This document shows positions 21,663 through 32,781 of a stretch of DNA of 64,000 nt, one piece after another (the first letter of the stretch is position 1; every line of letters begins with the position of its first letter). The stretch spans positions 1,984,001-2,048,000 of the forward strand of contig WAID01000013.1 in the NCBI GenBank assembly GCA_016584495.1, given 5' to 3'. The notes beneath the pieces are model-generated. The model was given only the letters and a program-made list of their open reading frames with translations. It had not been told where the DNA came from and searched no databases. This DNA comes from Celoporthe dispersa (taxonomy: Eukaryota > Ascomycota > Sordariomycetes > Diaporthales > Cryphonectriaceae). Position numbers and translations under genes: made by a program.

Positions 21663-23713
21663 CTAGTACGGTGTCTGGGCTCGAGCTTGTAGCAGGTGCA
21701 GCCTCCGCCTCACGTCGTCCTCGATACCGTCGTTGTGGTGATGACGCAGCAGGTTGCTGAATCCTAGCGACGTCTGCCTTCGGGAGGGGCGCGGCCTGGG
21801 CGGCGCAGGCGTGTGGTCAGCGTCGGACGTTCGCACTTCAGGGATCGAGTCGAGCGGGTTCGAGACGTGCGCAGTCGTGATGGTAGGCGAGTTCGGCACG
21901 CTGACTGCCATGTTATAGTCGGGTAGGGTGGTTCCCTCCACTGTGCTCAGGGGTCGTACTGGCGTTTTCACAGCGGTCGAGTAACTCGGCACCTTGTTGA
22001 GCTCCTCAAACTCAAGGTGCTCCGGGGTGTTGATGCCGGAGTAGTCCTCGCCACTGTGGGATCTCGACAGCGGGGCCGAGTGTGGTGGCGAATTGTGGTT
22101 GCTGTCGGTCGGGGCATGTGTGGAGTGTGGCGTCGTGGCACCGTCTAGTAGCGATGCGCCGTTCAAGCTGTTGTACGATGAATTCCTGTCTGCCGCTGCC
22201 AGAGACACATCCTGCAGCCGCGAGCTAAGCGCCGCAGGAGGAACTGCCTGACTCCCTCCCAGGTGGTGCAGGTTCTCAGCCGAACCAGCCCTGGAGAGCG
22301 CGTAGAACGGGGTATTGACACCAGACTGGATTGCTGGGGTCTGAAGCCCGCTACTCAGCCCGTTCATATCCACATCGTCATAGAGTTGGTCTAGGATGTG
22401 CTCTCCGTAACCGGGGGCGCGATGCCAACCATGCGCTGTACCGGTGCAGTTTCGTGCGGTGACTGACGAACCAAATTTCCGTCCTCATCCAGAGGCATGT
22501 TGGGAGAGATGAATATCGTGACAGGCAGGGTCGCGCGGAGCTGCAGCAATGGTTAGTATCTGGCAGGGTCTGAATCGCTTGGGTCTCGAGACTCACCTCC
22601 GAGACATGGCCGTCCGGGTTGTGCAGTGCAACCACCAGCTTGAGCTTGTGGCGAATCTTGATGCCATGCACATTTGTGTCCTGCATGCACTTGCCCAGCC
22701 TCTTGGGGAGGTCGAGATCCGTGTTCAGAACCCAACCCTCCTGCCCGGAGTCATCGATCATGTCGTTCCAGTGCTCGTCGTGGTTGACCGTCAGGGCCCA
22801 GTGCTTGACCTCACGCTCTCTCTTATGCTCGCGAACGGTGTGCCCGGTCGGGGTCGCCAGGACGATCTCGTGAACCTCCACCAGCCTGCAGTTGATCTCG
22901 CCAATCTTTAAGCCCTTGAGAAGTGGCGTGAACCTCGTCTCGAGTGGGATGGAGGAGCCGAAGACGACAGCCTTCTGGGGGATGACAATGCTGTATTCCA
23001 CCTTGTTGGGCCAGATGTTCTCGACACTCATAGCGTGCAGGAACTCCAGCGCCGAGGATTCCAGCGTCCGTATTATGCGCAGCCTCTTCTTGGCGTGCAG
23101 GTCGTATGCAAGCTTCCCCCGCGCGACTGTTGCCTTCAGGTGGTATGTGATGCTGGCCTCGGGCATACCCTCGACGCTCTCGCAAAAGTCACCGGGAAGC
23201 ATCAGCTCGAACGGCCACTCGTAGTTGCCCTTGTCTAGCACGATCGACTTGCCCTTGCCCCCGGTGAAATTTGGCCACCTGTGGTCGTAGAAGATCTGGT
23301 TGCGATCGACCTTCTGGTTCGAGATGCCCGTGGGCGTGATGCGCGCATCGGTCCAGCTGCAGGGGCTGTTAGCCAAACCAAGGCGCCCCAGAGGATACCA
23401 TATCAGGAGAAACGGCCGACTCACTTCAGCCTCTCTGTCCCCAGCAGCCGCAGGTGCACATCTTCGATCCGGAGAGGTGCTGGCAGGCACAGCACAAGAG
23501 TGCCCTTGAGCAGCTGCCCGGAGGACTCGTGTTCGTTGCCACGAAAAACGATAAAGTCATTGTCGAGCCTTGGGAGCGGGCGGGGCGCCCTGTCAGCCTA
23601 TGCGACCAGAGAGACAGGAGGTCCTGTGACCTGCTTGGGACGGCTTACCGGATGTCGAAGAGCGTATAGGCATTACGCCCCGTGACGTTAGCCAGAGGGT
23701 TAAAGTGAGGCAT
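21663..23713 (-). CDS. creD: CreD-like arrestin, ubiquitin-ligase adaptor (one frameshift)
   Basis: Alpha-arrestins of the CreD/Rod1 group bring the HECT ligase (HulA/Rsp5) to cargo; in Aspergillus creD affects carbon catabolite repression. Exons are 23649-23713, 23425-23568, 22597-23356 and 21663-22540. Corrected length is 615 residues. The arrestin fold is clear: AYTLFDIRLDNDFIVFRGNE, GNYEWPFELMLPGDFCESVE, LRIIRTLESSALEFLHAMSV, IWPNKVEYSIVIP, and DTNVHGIKIRHKLKL followed by SELRATLPVTIFISPN across intron 3. The tail carries the Rsp5-binding motif PPxY in APP-GYGEHILDQLYDD and a second VPSY, then long Ser/Pro-rich disorder. The frame breaks exactly at the PPxY motif: the run of five G at 22413-22417 (plus) needs six. 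Exon 2 has two in-frame acceptors 24 bp apart (AAG at 23569-23571 and an upstream CAG), so two proteoforms are possible. Confidence 0.93.
22413..22417 (-). other. creD: one-base deletion in creD at the PPxY motif
   Basis: The coding strand has GCG CCC CCG GTT ACG. A sixth C gives GCG CCC CCC GGT TAC, that is APPGY followed by GEHILDQLY, and connects the two long open frames. Confidence 0.9.
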
Positions 23714-26700
23714 GGCTGCCGTTTGTGTCTGCTCCGCAGCAGAGATGTTATCGCGCGGTGCAAGGACAGGATGTATCAGGGAAACCCGAGGACCAGGAGG
23801 GCTCGCGGGTCGGGGGGCGGGCCAATTGATTTTATTCAGGTGGCCATGCGAATCATGAAATCAAAGTGGATACTATTGGGGCGAAAAATGTAACTTGACG
23901 AGAAGATACCGGTTGCGGTGGGATGAGTCGAGTCGCTGGCGTGGTTGTAGGTGCACACTCCCGAATCAGATCTGCGACGGGACGGGTGGGGGGCACGTTG
24001 GGTCCAGGCGCGGGCGGGCGTGGATATCTCTCACTACCATGTATCCAGGCGAGGCACGAGGGGGGAGCAGGACGAGCTGGTGCGATGGTGGTGCGGCGGG
24101 GTGGGATGGGCTGGGTCCAAAACGATGCAGGGAAACAGTCCACCTTTTTTATTTTTCCCCCAGGGAAAGAGATGAGGTGGGCCAGAACAAGACAAAAATA
24201 CTGGACCCTCGAGAGAAGAAGTTAGGTGAACAAAGAACGGTGACGGTGAGGTATGTATCGACGACACAGAGAGAGCCGGCCCAGCCCAGGCTTGTGACGT
24301 TAAACTTGACAAGATGTAGTGCGCCGGTACCGGTTTCCACCTGCTAGCTTTCTAAATCGGGGGAGGCAAAGAGGGAAGGCAGGGGGGAGAAAGAAAAAAA
24401 AAGAAAAAGCTTTTAAAGAAAAATACGTTAGATCAATAGTGATTGCATTGGGCTTATCAGAATGTTTTACCTAGTAGGTACCTGACTGCGGTGCAAATCG
24501 TAGTGCAATGCTATGTACATAGCAAGTAGGTACCCAAGTAGAACAGAACCCCTCATGTCCCACACTGCCATAATAACTATGGGAAGGTACGTACCTGATG
24601 GCTCTGCAGGGGGGGGAGGGGGGTTGGGTGTCCCATCGCGCAAGGTCACATCGGTACGATCCTAGGCACGTCAGTGTCCCCTCTGGATCTTGGAACCAGT
24701 GTCATTCCGTATTTTCCCTTCCACACAGGGGGTTCAGCCACGGCACAGCACCAGCACAGCACAGCACTGCACACCCACCCCAACCATGATAAATAATCGT
24801 CATCAGGGCACCCGGATCACCAGATCAGATCAGGTCACAATCCAGCACAGCGCGATCCGGTATTCGTGCTATGGTGCGTCTGTTCCCTAAACGCATGTGC
24901 GCTGCCTGCCGGATGACGCTGCCAGCCCTTTCGCTCAACGATACCGCGGCTTGCGCCGTAGTTCTGGCTTGCAGATCTGGCATCATCTCTTGCCAAGCTC
25001 AGCCTGCCTGCACGACCACTACGGCACTACCATAGTGATGTGAGGGTGAGCCCGGCCGCAGTCTGCTTTCGTGTCTTAGCCACGGCCAGCGCAAACGGGA
25101 CGGACGGCGCTTGCTGGCTGGCTGAGTGCGTGTTAGTCTGGCCCGGTTGGGAACGGCCCAGCGAGACCGGGCTCACAACAGAACCGTCGTGTCCACCGTT
25201 TCATCGGCCCCCCTGCAACCGTACAAGCACTTGGCGCCGCCCGCTCGCTGCATCCTTCTATCGGCCTTCTATCGATGTTCCGCGAGCCTTGTCCGACATG
25301 CTTACATGCCACGCCAAAAACTGAACGGATTTGAGCATAGCGCAGGGCCCCCACGGGAGTTCTCCCCCCTTTCCCCCCCTTCAAGCATCTACGGCTGTGC
25401 GGGATAGCCCCTTCGTGGCTTGCTAGAGCTGAGGCACGCATGCGCTCCTCCTGCGCGCGAGCCGGTCTAGCGGTTCTGGGCAGCGCCGACCAGAGCAAGA
25501 ATAGCACTGACGAGCAGCCTTTTATTCATCAGGACGGGCAGGACGGACACAATCAGCCCTGATGTCAGCCAGACTATTGCCCGCAGCCGCTCCTCCCGAA
25601 ATGGACGTCGTAGATCAACCAGGAAGGCAGCCACTCTCCCGCCTGCCACATCTGTACACTGCTCTGTGAATGCGTACGGCTCGGCGAGCTACATTTGTCG
25701 CATCTTGAGACCGAGACCTGAATCACGCGACCTCGCCCAGTGCTGTTTCGGCCGCGAGTAGTATGGTGCCTCGGATATGTCGTGGCATGTCTTGGTGTGC
25801 CGCAAACAACAGCATGTGCGCGGTGCAGTCTATAGTCACAAAGCCAACCGTATCAAAACGGTCGGCAGAGTGGAGAAACGGGGAGTCCAGAACCCACAAC
25901 TCCAAATGGGTCGGGCTCAGGCATGGTCTGATTCTGTGGCATGATTCTGCCCTGCAACCAGAGACGGTGACGGCTTCTGCATATGAATGGCTCTATCCTT
26001 ATGCACTACTATGGTATCAACGTCGATCCGCGAGCGCATATAAGTTGCGGTGCCCGCGGTCCTGGCAGCCTTTGGGGGGGGGTGATCATTTATCCACGCT
26101 GCCGCGCACAAGACTGTCGCATCGCTCTGCGCCGCCTACGCCATGGGCTGATACGACACAGCAACGCAGGGTCTCACCTGATCGAGGCTGCGCAGGAGAC
26201 CGAAGCAAAGCGAGGCAGCATGTGCAAGCGAGCCAAGACATGCAGCAGACAGGGCCCTCACTGACTCTCGCCCGCTTCACGAATGCACATGTCTGTCGTG
26301 CTTGATCTTTGTTGCAGCCAACCAGGGAGCCCAGGACCGCCGTTGTTTCTGATGGACTCCGCCCCGCGAGGCTCGCCCGGGAATACGCCGAACTACCCGC
26401 GATTATTTTCCCGGCCTGAATCCCAGTTCCGATATCTTCCAGGCTGGCTTTTTTTTTCTTCTTTTTTTTTCTTTCTTTCCCACGTCCGTGAAATCAGGGA
26501 ACTGCTTAAACCTGTTCGTCGTCTACACGTACCATGGCCACACGAGGCGGCTCCACCTTTTCTGCCGTTGTACCATAATACATGCATTCTGTCCTGCGAA
26601 CCCTGATCAACATGAGGTCCAGATTGGCGTACCTTGTCTCTGCTCCTCGGGAGAAGCCCGCCTGTCTACACACACGAGACTCCCAAGACAGCCAGGCCTC

Positions 26701-28927
26701 CGGGTATCGGAGTCAGTGTTTGGAATCCTGACGCATTCCCCGTTCGGGCTGGCACCACAACAACGAAGCCGTATCGACATCACCACTCTAATCTGGTCAT
26801 CATCGAAACGGCTAATCGAGAGGCAACAGGGTGGGTATGGTCCTTAGCGGGCCCGCCGTGCCCGCCAGCCTCTTTGCATCTTGGTGTCCTCTCGTTCCCC
26901 CTTATTGCCCTGAACCACAAATACACCCAGCTTTGCTGGCATCGACAAGCTCGGCCCAGGCCTTTTGCTGCCGACCAGGTATCACGTTCCATAATGTCCT
27001 CGCATCATTTGTCCATCACTATCACATGCAGAGATCGTTATCATGATGACAAGGCTGAAGGGGGCCGCGTTCGCATGTCCCAGCCTCGGAGACAGGGATT
27101 CCTAGCTCTCAAAATCCTGACAGCAACGCGTATCGAGAATTTGCATACATAGTACGGGTTGACAGGGCTCGTTGTCCTGCTCCTCGACCAACCCAGTTTA
27201 ACTTCCAAGGATCGGATCCTCTGAGATCCAGTTTCGCCGAGGACCGGTAACACCAACAGATTGAGCTCAGATACATGAGGGCTACACATTTTTTTTGGGG
27301 GGGGGGGTTTCAGCCTCCTTTTAGCCACTTACATATGTAGCCAATAGCTGGCATCACGTATCCTGGCCTCGAGCGATAAGACCTTCAAGCCACCTCGCCA
27401 CCTGAGGCTCTGCTATTGCATAATGAACCCTGATAAATGACGTTTTTCAACCTCTCTCTGAACCTCCCTCCTGCTCCCGGACAAGGAGGAGGGGGAAAAA
27501 TCATAACCAAAAATCAAGGTGCAGGCGTGGCAAAAGCCCACCCGCTTACAGCTCCCATGGGGGGGGGGGGTCCGCTGATCTAAACCACGCCAGTTCACCG
27601 TTGTACAGTAAAGAAGGCTTAAGCACGTAACACAAACCAAGGTTTTTGATAAGGTCAACCTCGTCACTTTGAAGCCTCCTTCCCCTCCCCCCCTCCCCCC
27701 CCTTCGCTAAGATATCAACGTCCTTCATGTCATTCCCTACAAACTTTGGGACCCTGTGACGATCACAAAAGCACCCAGCGCAAACCCGCTTTTTGCGGCG
27801 CCACGGCAGACCAGACACACGTCTCACTCAACCCAGCAGGAGTGGAGTCACGAGCGAAAGGGCCGCGCGCGCGACAACACACCACATACAGGGAGGGACA
27901 GATAGTCGGCAGACAAGAAAGGCTCTGAAGGGGGAGATCCACCTGATAAAAAGGGTCATCCCGAAGCTCCCCGGGACCCCCTGTCAATCAGTTGCCTTTG
28001 GAGGAAAGATAATAAAAAGAAAAGAAAAATTTTGGAAAGGGGACCCTGAAAAAGAGAGACAACGCCTCCCCCCACGCTTGTCTTTTTTTTTTTCTCCCCC
28101 TTCCCGTGATAGGCGGTGGTTGATGGAGGAAGAAGGACCGGTCTGGCAGCCGTATCACGCACGGCCGAGAGAGCACGGGAACACTGCGCCCGCTCTCCTC
28201 GCTTCGAGCTTGGTTGAGACCATCCATTTCCTCCCTCTCTCTTCCCTAGCATTTCAATAGCGGGTACACACCAAAAAAAAAGACCCAGTCATGACACGTC
28301 CCACCTCAAGGACCAACATCATCGCCATGCAGGCAAAAGACCTCGTGCCACCCAGAAAGCCTTGGGCACCCACCCTGCTGTCTCGGACACCCTCCGGTGG
28401 GTGCACGGGATTTCTCGCGGTCTTTGGCCTCGTCCCACATGGGTTCTCGACCGCGAGGGCCGTCTGTGGGTACGGGAGCATGCAGGCTTGCAGGTGCAGG
28501 ACGGGTCGATCCGCAGCCAAAGTCCAAAATGAGATCCATCACCGTTGGTACTGATCGAAAGTCCCTCAATTACCAACCACAAGAGCAGAGCAGAGCACGA
28601 TGACCGATAGATTACATTCATGGTGGATCCCGTCAGACACTTTGAAGCGCTGCCTTTATTTTTCTTCCTTTCCCTCTGTAGCCTTATCGGACACGATCCG
28701 AAGGCTGCAGTCAAGTGGAAAAGGTTTGAGAGAGCCGTAGGTGAAATAGACAGTCAGTGGGCTGGCATGTGAAAACCTTGGACTCACATTTCGCCGCGCC
28801 CAGAAGCTATGGTTGCGATATCTTGTAATACGTTTCAGTTCGCTTTACCACATATCAAATAGCCCCCCCCCCCCCCTGAACGAGCCCACCAAATCCATTC
28901 AACACAATCGACGCCCTTAATACACTT
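23714..28927. other. 5.2-kb gene-free region between creD and creC
   Basis: It lies upstream of creD and downstream of creC. ORFs of 100-180 codons (25763-26305 and 26634-27152, plus) lack recognisable domains and gene-like composition. G or C runs occur at 27297-27307, 27560-27570 and 28862-28877. A pyrimidine tract is at 28081-28092. I see nothing that qualifies as a gene, tRNA or mobile element. It may hold creD regulatory DNA. Confidence 0.5.
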
Positions 28928-31218
28928 TCAAGCGGCCGAGGTGTCACCGACGTGCGCTGTCGAGTCCGACGGTCGGCTCCAAGTCCGGATATGGCCTGTG
29001 GAAGAGGAAAACCGGTACTGGTTAGCCACGGGGTCTGAGACATCGCGGGGGTTTTCGCAAAAATAGAACAAAGACCCAGGAATTGTTGGGTAAGACAGGG
29101 CGGGCCGCGATACTGGTGGGTGAAACATGACCCCAGAAGAGGATTTGCAAACATACCGCTTCGACAACTTGTCATGATGGCCTCCTCCGTGAACTCTAAC
29201 CATGCAAGCGGATCTGTATCGACTACCTTGGTCAGCACCGGAGGCAACATGGCAGTGCTGGCCCGCGGCTCCACCGGATGCGGCCCTGTGGGTGCCTTCC
29301 CGAAACCGGTGTCCTCCGTGTTTTCGGACCTGCTTGTCCCTGTCGTCTCGGCGCGGGCGAGGGCTGTACCCGCTGTGAATCGGGATGCAATCGAACCCCT
29401 CGCAGCGTTGGCGCCTCCGCCTCCGCGCGGGCGGTGCAACATGCCCACCGAAAAATCCCACAGACACAAGCGCCGGTCCTCGCCTACGCTGCCGAAGCGG
29501 TAGTTCTTGTCGTCGCAACGCCAAGGGTCGAAGGCGACGGATGTAACCCATGAGTGGTGGCCCTGGCAGCGGGCGATGAGGACGGACTCAGGCACGTGCC
29601 AGATCGAGATGAGGTCGTCTTGGCCGCCCGTTAGTACGTATTTACCGTCGGGAGACCAGCAGACGCAGATCAGCCCGCCGTAATACGAGTGGAAGTGATC
29701 GAGGAGCCTGTGGGTTTCATCAGCTCATGGTCCGGGTCTCACTGTGACTGTACTTCCGGCGAGGGCGGCACGTACTCTTCTTTGAGGTAGTCAATGATTC
29801 TCAACGAGCCGTCTTCTGACACCACAGCCAAGTGCCGGTTGTCAGGAGAAAAGGCGAAGGCGTTGATGCGCTGGTTTGATAGCTTCCATGCCGCCACCGG
29901 GTTGGACTTCTGGTTCTTGGAGTGGACGGATTTCTGCACCTGGATGCCGTGCTTGTTGGGTGTGGATGCTGCAGTACCATTTGTGGCCTCGCCCTCCCCG
30001 TTCTCCTGCTCAGCAGAGAAGATGGCATCTTCTCTCTCCTTGTCGTAGACCACGAGGGATCCGTCCATGTGCGAGGCAAGGAAGAGGTTTTCCGAGCCTG
30101 GTATCCATTTGATCTGTGAGACTGGCGTTCCGTTTATGACACCCTGCTGCCGTCAGCTGCGTTTCTTAAGAAAATGGGGACCGACAATCTCACGTTCTTG
30201 TTCAGTCGGGCATATCGCTGCGACGTGGCTTCCCACCATATGATCTCGCCCGTCGAGAAGCCCATGATGACGTCGATGTTGCTACCGCCCTTGGTGACTT
30301 GGTTTACATCGTGACATAGACAGTGCGCCTTGGTGAACAGAATTTTGGTAAGGTAGTCGTCCTGTCCTCAGGTCAGCTGGGGTCCATGGGATTTATGCAA
30401 GTCGGGCTGACGCCAGCCGACCAACCTTCTTAGCAGCAGACATGTCCAGCCATTGAAATGCCCGGTTGATGTTCGCAAAGGCATACAGGCCGTCAGCCGG
30501 CCGCTCCTGTATCCTCTTGACAAGCGCCTCATGGACAATGACCCTGCTGATGAACGATGAGTTACTCTTGGTCATGTTGTTCTTCGGCTTCTTCCTCTTG
30601 CCGGCATCCTTGCCGTTTTGCGGCGCCAGCAGCGAGGTTCCCTCTCCAAAGGCCGGAGCAGACCCTAGAGACTGAGGGGCCTCGCTGGAGTTGGCGCGGC
30701 CCTCGCTGCCGCTCAGGGTCGGGTCTCTCGAATCATCCTCGCTGGGGCGCTCCTGGATGCTCGCGTGGCCCAGACCTGACGCCAACAAGCCCCTGTAGGA
30801 GAAGGGCGGTGGGCGAGCATCCAGGCTCAGCAGCGAGACCTTGGTCCCTGCTGTTGCCGGCTGCGGGTTGGTCGCGAGGGGGTTTGGGTTTACTACCGGC
30901 GCTTCTGACGGGTGTGGAGGAGGCGTGGCAAGGTGTAAGTCCTCCTTGAGCACATAGGTACCTGGGACACGTGACACGGTTCATCAGCCAGGGCGCGGCG
31001 AGACGGCGCAGGCCCACCCGCAGGCCGGGGCTCGAGGGGGGAGGTAGCTCACCCTCGCCGACCAAGAAGTGATCCTCGGGGTTTGAGAGAATATTGTTGG
31101 TCTCAATCATGGGCGGTATACTGCCAGCACCAAGAGCGGCACTGTAGGCGGCCTGGGTTGGATACCGCGGGGGAGGCGGAAGGACGCTGAGAGCTGTGAT
31201 CAGCGAGAGGCTCGTCAT
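28928..31218 (-). CDS. creC: catabolite repression protein CreC, WD40
   Basis: CreC (WDR20 family) binds and stabilises the deubiquitinase CreB in Aspergillus and is needed for carbon catabolite repression. Six exons: 31053-31218, 30426-30961, 30194-30361, 29776-30143, 29157-29707, 28928-28995. All splice phases fit and give 618 residues with no frameshift. Residues 1-230 are a Pro/Ser-rich region; the start ETNNILSNPEDHFLVGEG then TYVLKEDLHLATPPPHPS is characteristic. A basic patch KRKKPKNNMTKSNSSF comes before the WD40 propeller. Propeller landmarks are NIDVIMGFSTGEIIWWEA, SENLFLASHMDGSLVVYD, FAFSPDNRHLAVVSEDGSLR, LICVCWSPDGKYVLTGGQDD, SWVTSVAFDPWRCDDKNYRF and RLCLWDFSVGMLHRPR. The last blade is completed by the short final exon (GHIRTWSRPSDS). 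Intron 2 has a weak donor (GTTGGT). The gene is divergent from GEM1. Confidence 0.95.
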
Positions 31219-32007
31219 GTTGAACCCACTCCCTTTTCGGACGAGAGTAGTTATGTGATATATCTCAAAGGATTGGAGGGGGGAGGGGGAGGGGGAGGGG
31301 GGTGTGTCTCACAACATGGCTGCAGGACTATAGCGGAAGGTGGCCTTCCTGGACAGCGAGAGATAAGTCGAAGGAGGTATATCTCAAGGGTAGCTAGTGG
31401 CTGCGACCCATAAAACAGATCCCTGTGGATGCGCAAGACCTTGGCTGCTGTGCTGTAACCCTATGCTGCGAGAGGCGCTCAGAGCGCTGGAGATGGGAAG
31501 CCAGTCAGTCGTTCTTCATGCAGGCTCAACACCCATTCGTGTCCGTTGTCGGGTCGCAGAGCCGCAGGGTCAGAAGAGGCAGACAGGCCCGGCTGCGAGC
31601 TGGCGTCTGATGAGGTTTAGCCCGGGACGGAAGAGGCCAAGTCGCCGTACCTGCCGAGGTGGGCGGACGCCAAGGATTTGAGCGAGCGAGCGAGTTGGGC
31701 TGACGTCTTTTAAGAGCTGGACATGGACCTGATGATGATGGAGAGAGGAAAAGGAGAGAAAGCATTGACGTTGGCCGACATTTTCTGACTATGGGCTGAA
31801 GGAAGGAACGATCAATGGAGTGAAGGGCCTTGCGACCCCTGGCCCCTCAACCCCAAATCTATATAGCCTGTGCAGTCTGGGGTAATGGAGCTTACTGTAT
31901 ACATACCGCAGTACTGTGCAGTAGTCCATACACAGTACGTAATTATGTAGTACAGGGGAAATGAGGGGAACCTTGTCGCACTGATGATGGTGACAGCCTT
32001 GGAGTCC

Positions 32008-32008
<1 letters not shown>

Positions 32009-32044
<36 letters not shown>

Positions 32045-32065
32045 TCTCTCTCTCTCTCTCTCTCT
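32009..32065. repeat. (AC)n(TC)n compound microsatellite
   Basis: About 17 AC units followed by about 11 TC units in the creC/GEM1 divergent promoter. Confidence 0.95.
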
Positions 32066-32536
32066 GAAGTTTTAAAAGACCTCATTGGACTTGCTGCTCT
32101 GGGAGAAATACAATACATCATCCCAAAATGCCATCTTGTTCCATGGCGAACTGACAAGGCTTCTTCTGTTCGGGACCGACAAGCCGAGACGCTCCAGAAG
32201 GCACCCTCTCTCGCTTGTACTAACTGCCCTGAACCGACATGAGCTGGTTGGTGCCGGGGATTGCCAGAGAAGATAGCTCTTCTAAGTTGGGCGTATCCAG
32301 GCAGGACGGTTTGGTATACTATTCATGTACAAGGGCCACAAAGTGCCTGCAGATGTGGGGAGTTACATAGCAAGCACTGTACTTGAGTGCCCCTCCGCGG
32401 TAACCGCTGGGGTCAGAAACGAGGTGTCACGGGTCAGATGCTAAGCTTGTGAATGGTCATGGCAGCTAACGAACCCAACGGAAATTGCCATCCCACCACC
32501 ACCTCCCCGACTGGGAACCTGCACCACCTCATTTTC

Positions 32537-32591
32537 ACACCACCACCACCTCCTCCTCCTCCTCCACCTCTCTCTCTCTCTCTCTCTCTCT
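32537..32591. repeat. ACC/TCC/TC polypyrimidine tract
   Basis: ACC units, then TCC units, then about ten TC units, all on the plus strand and upstream of GEM1. Confidence 0.9.
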
Positions 32592-32781
32592 TCGCGACTG
32601 TTTCTCTCCCCCGCTCCCTTTCTTCTTTCGGTCAAGAGTAGACTACGTCTCGCAGCTCCGGGGTCCCAGTCTTCTGCAGACAACGTCATCCGTGAGCTGT
32701 TCCTGGAGCTGCTCTCCCGCGGACGTTGTCTCGCCCACAACGCTTCCCTCTGGTATGGCATAAAGACAACCAGCTGCTACA

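Larger units (their letters stand above)
31219..32781. promoter_or_regulatory. divergent promoter region of creC and GEM1
   Basis: A 1.56-kb intergenic region contains an AC repeat (32009-32042) joined to a TC repeat (32044-32065), and a second polypyrimidine tract (32537-32591) about 190 bp before the GEM1 ATG. No gene is seen in it. Confidence 0.5.

Noticed and set aside
23714..24300. CreA-type SYGGRG sites upstream of creD
   Set aside because: The motif is so degenerate that the few matches are expected by chance.
25763..27152. Two ORFs of 170-180 codons between creD and creC
   Set aside because: Amino-acid composition is random-like, with many Arg/Ser/Cys and no motif; no splice structure extends them.
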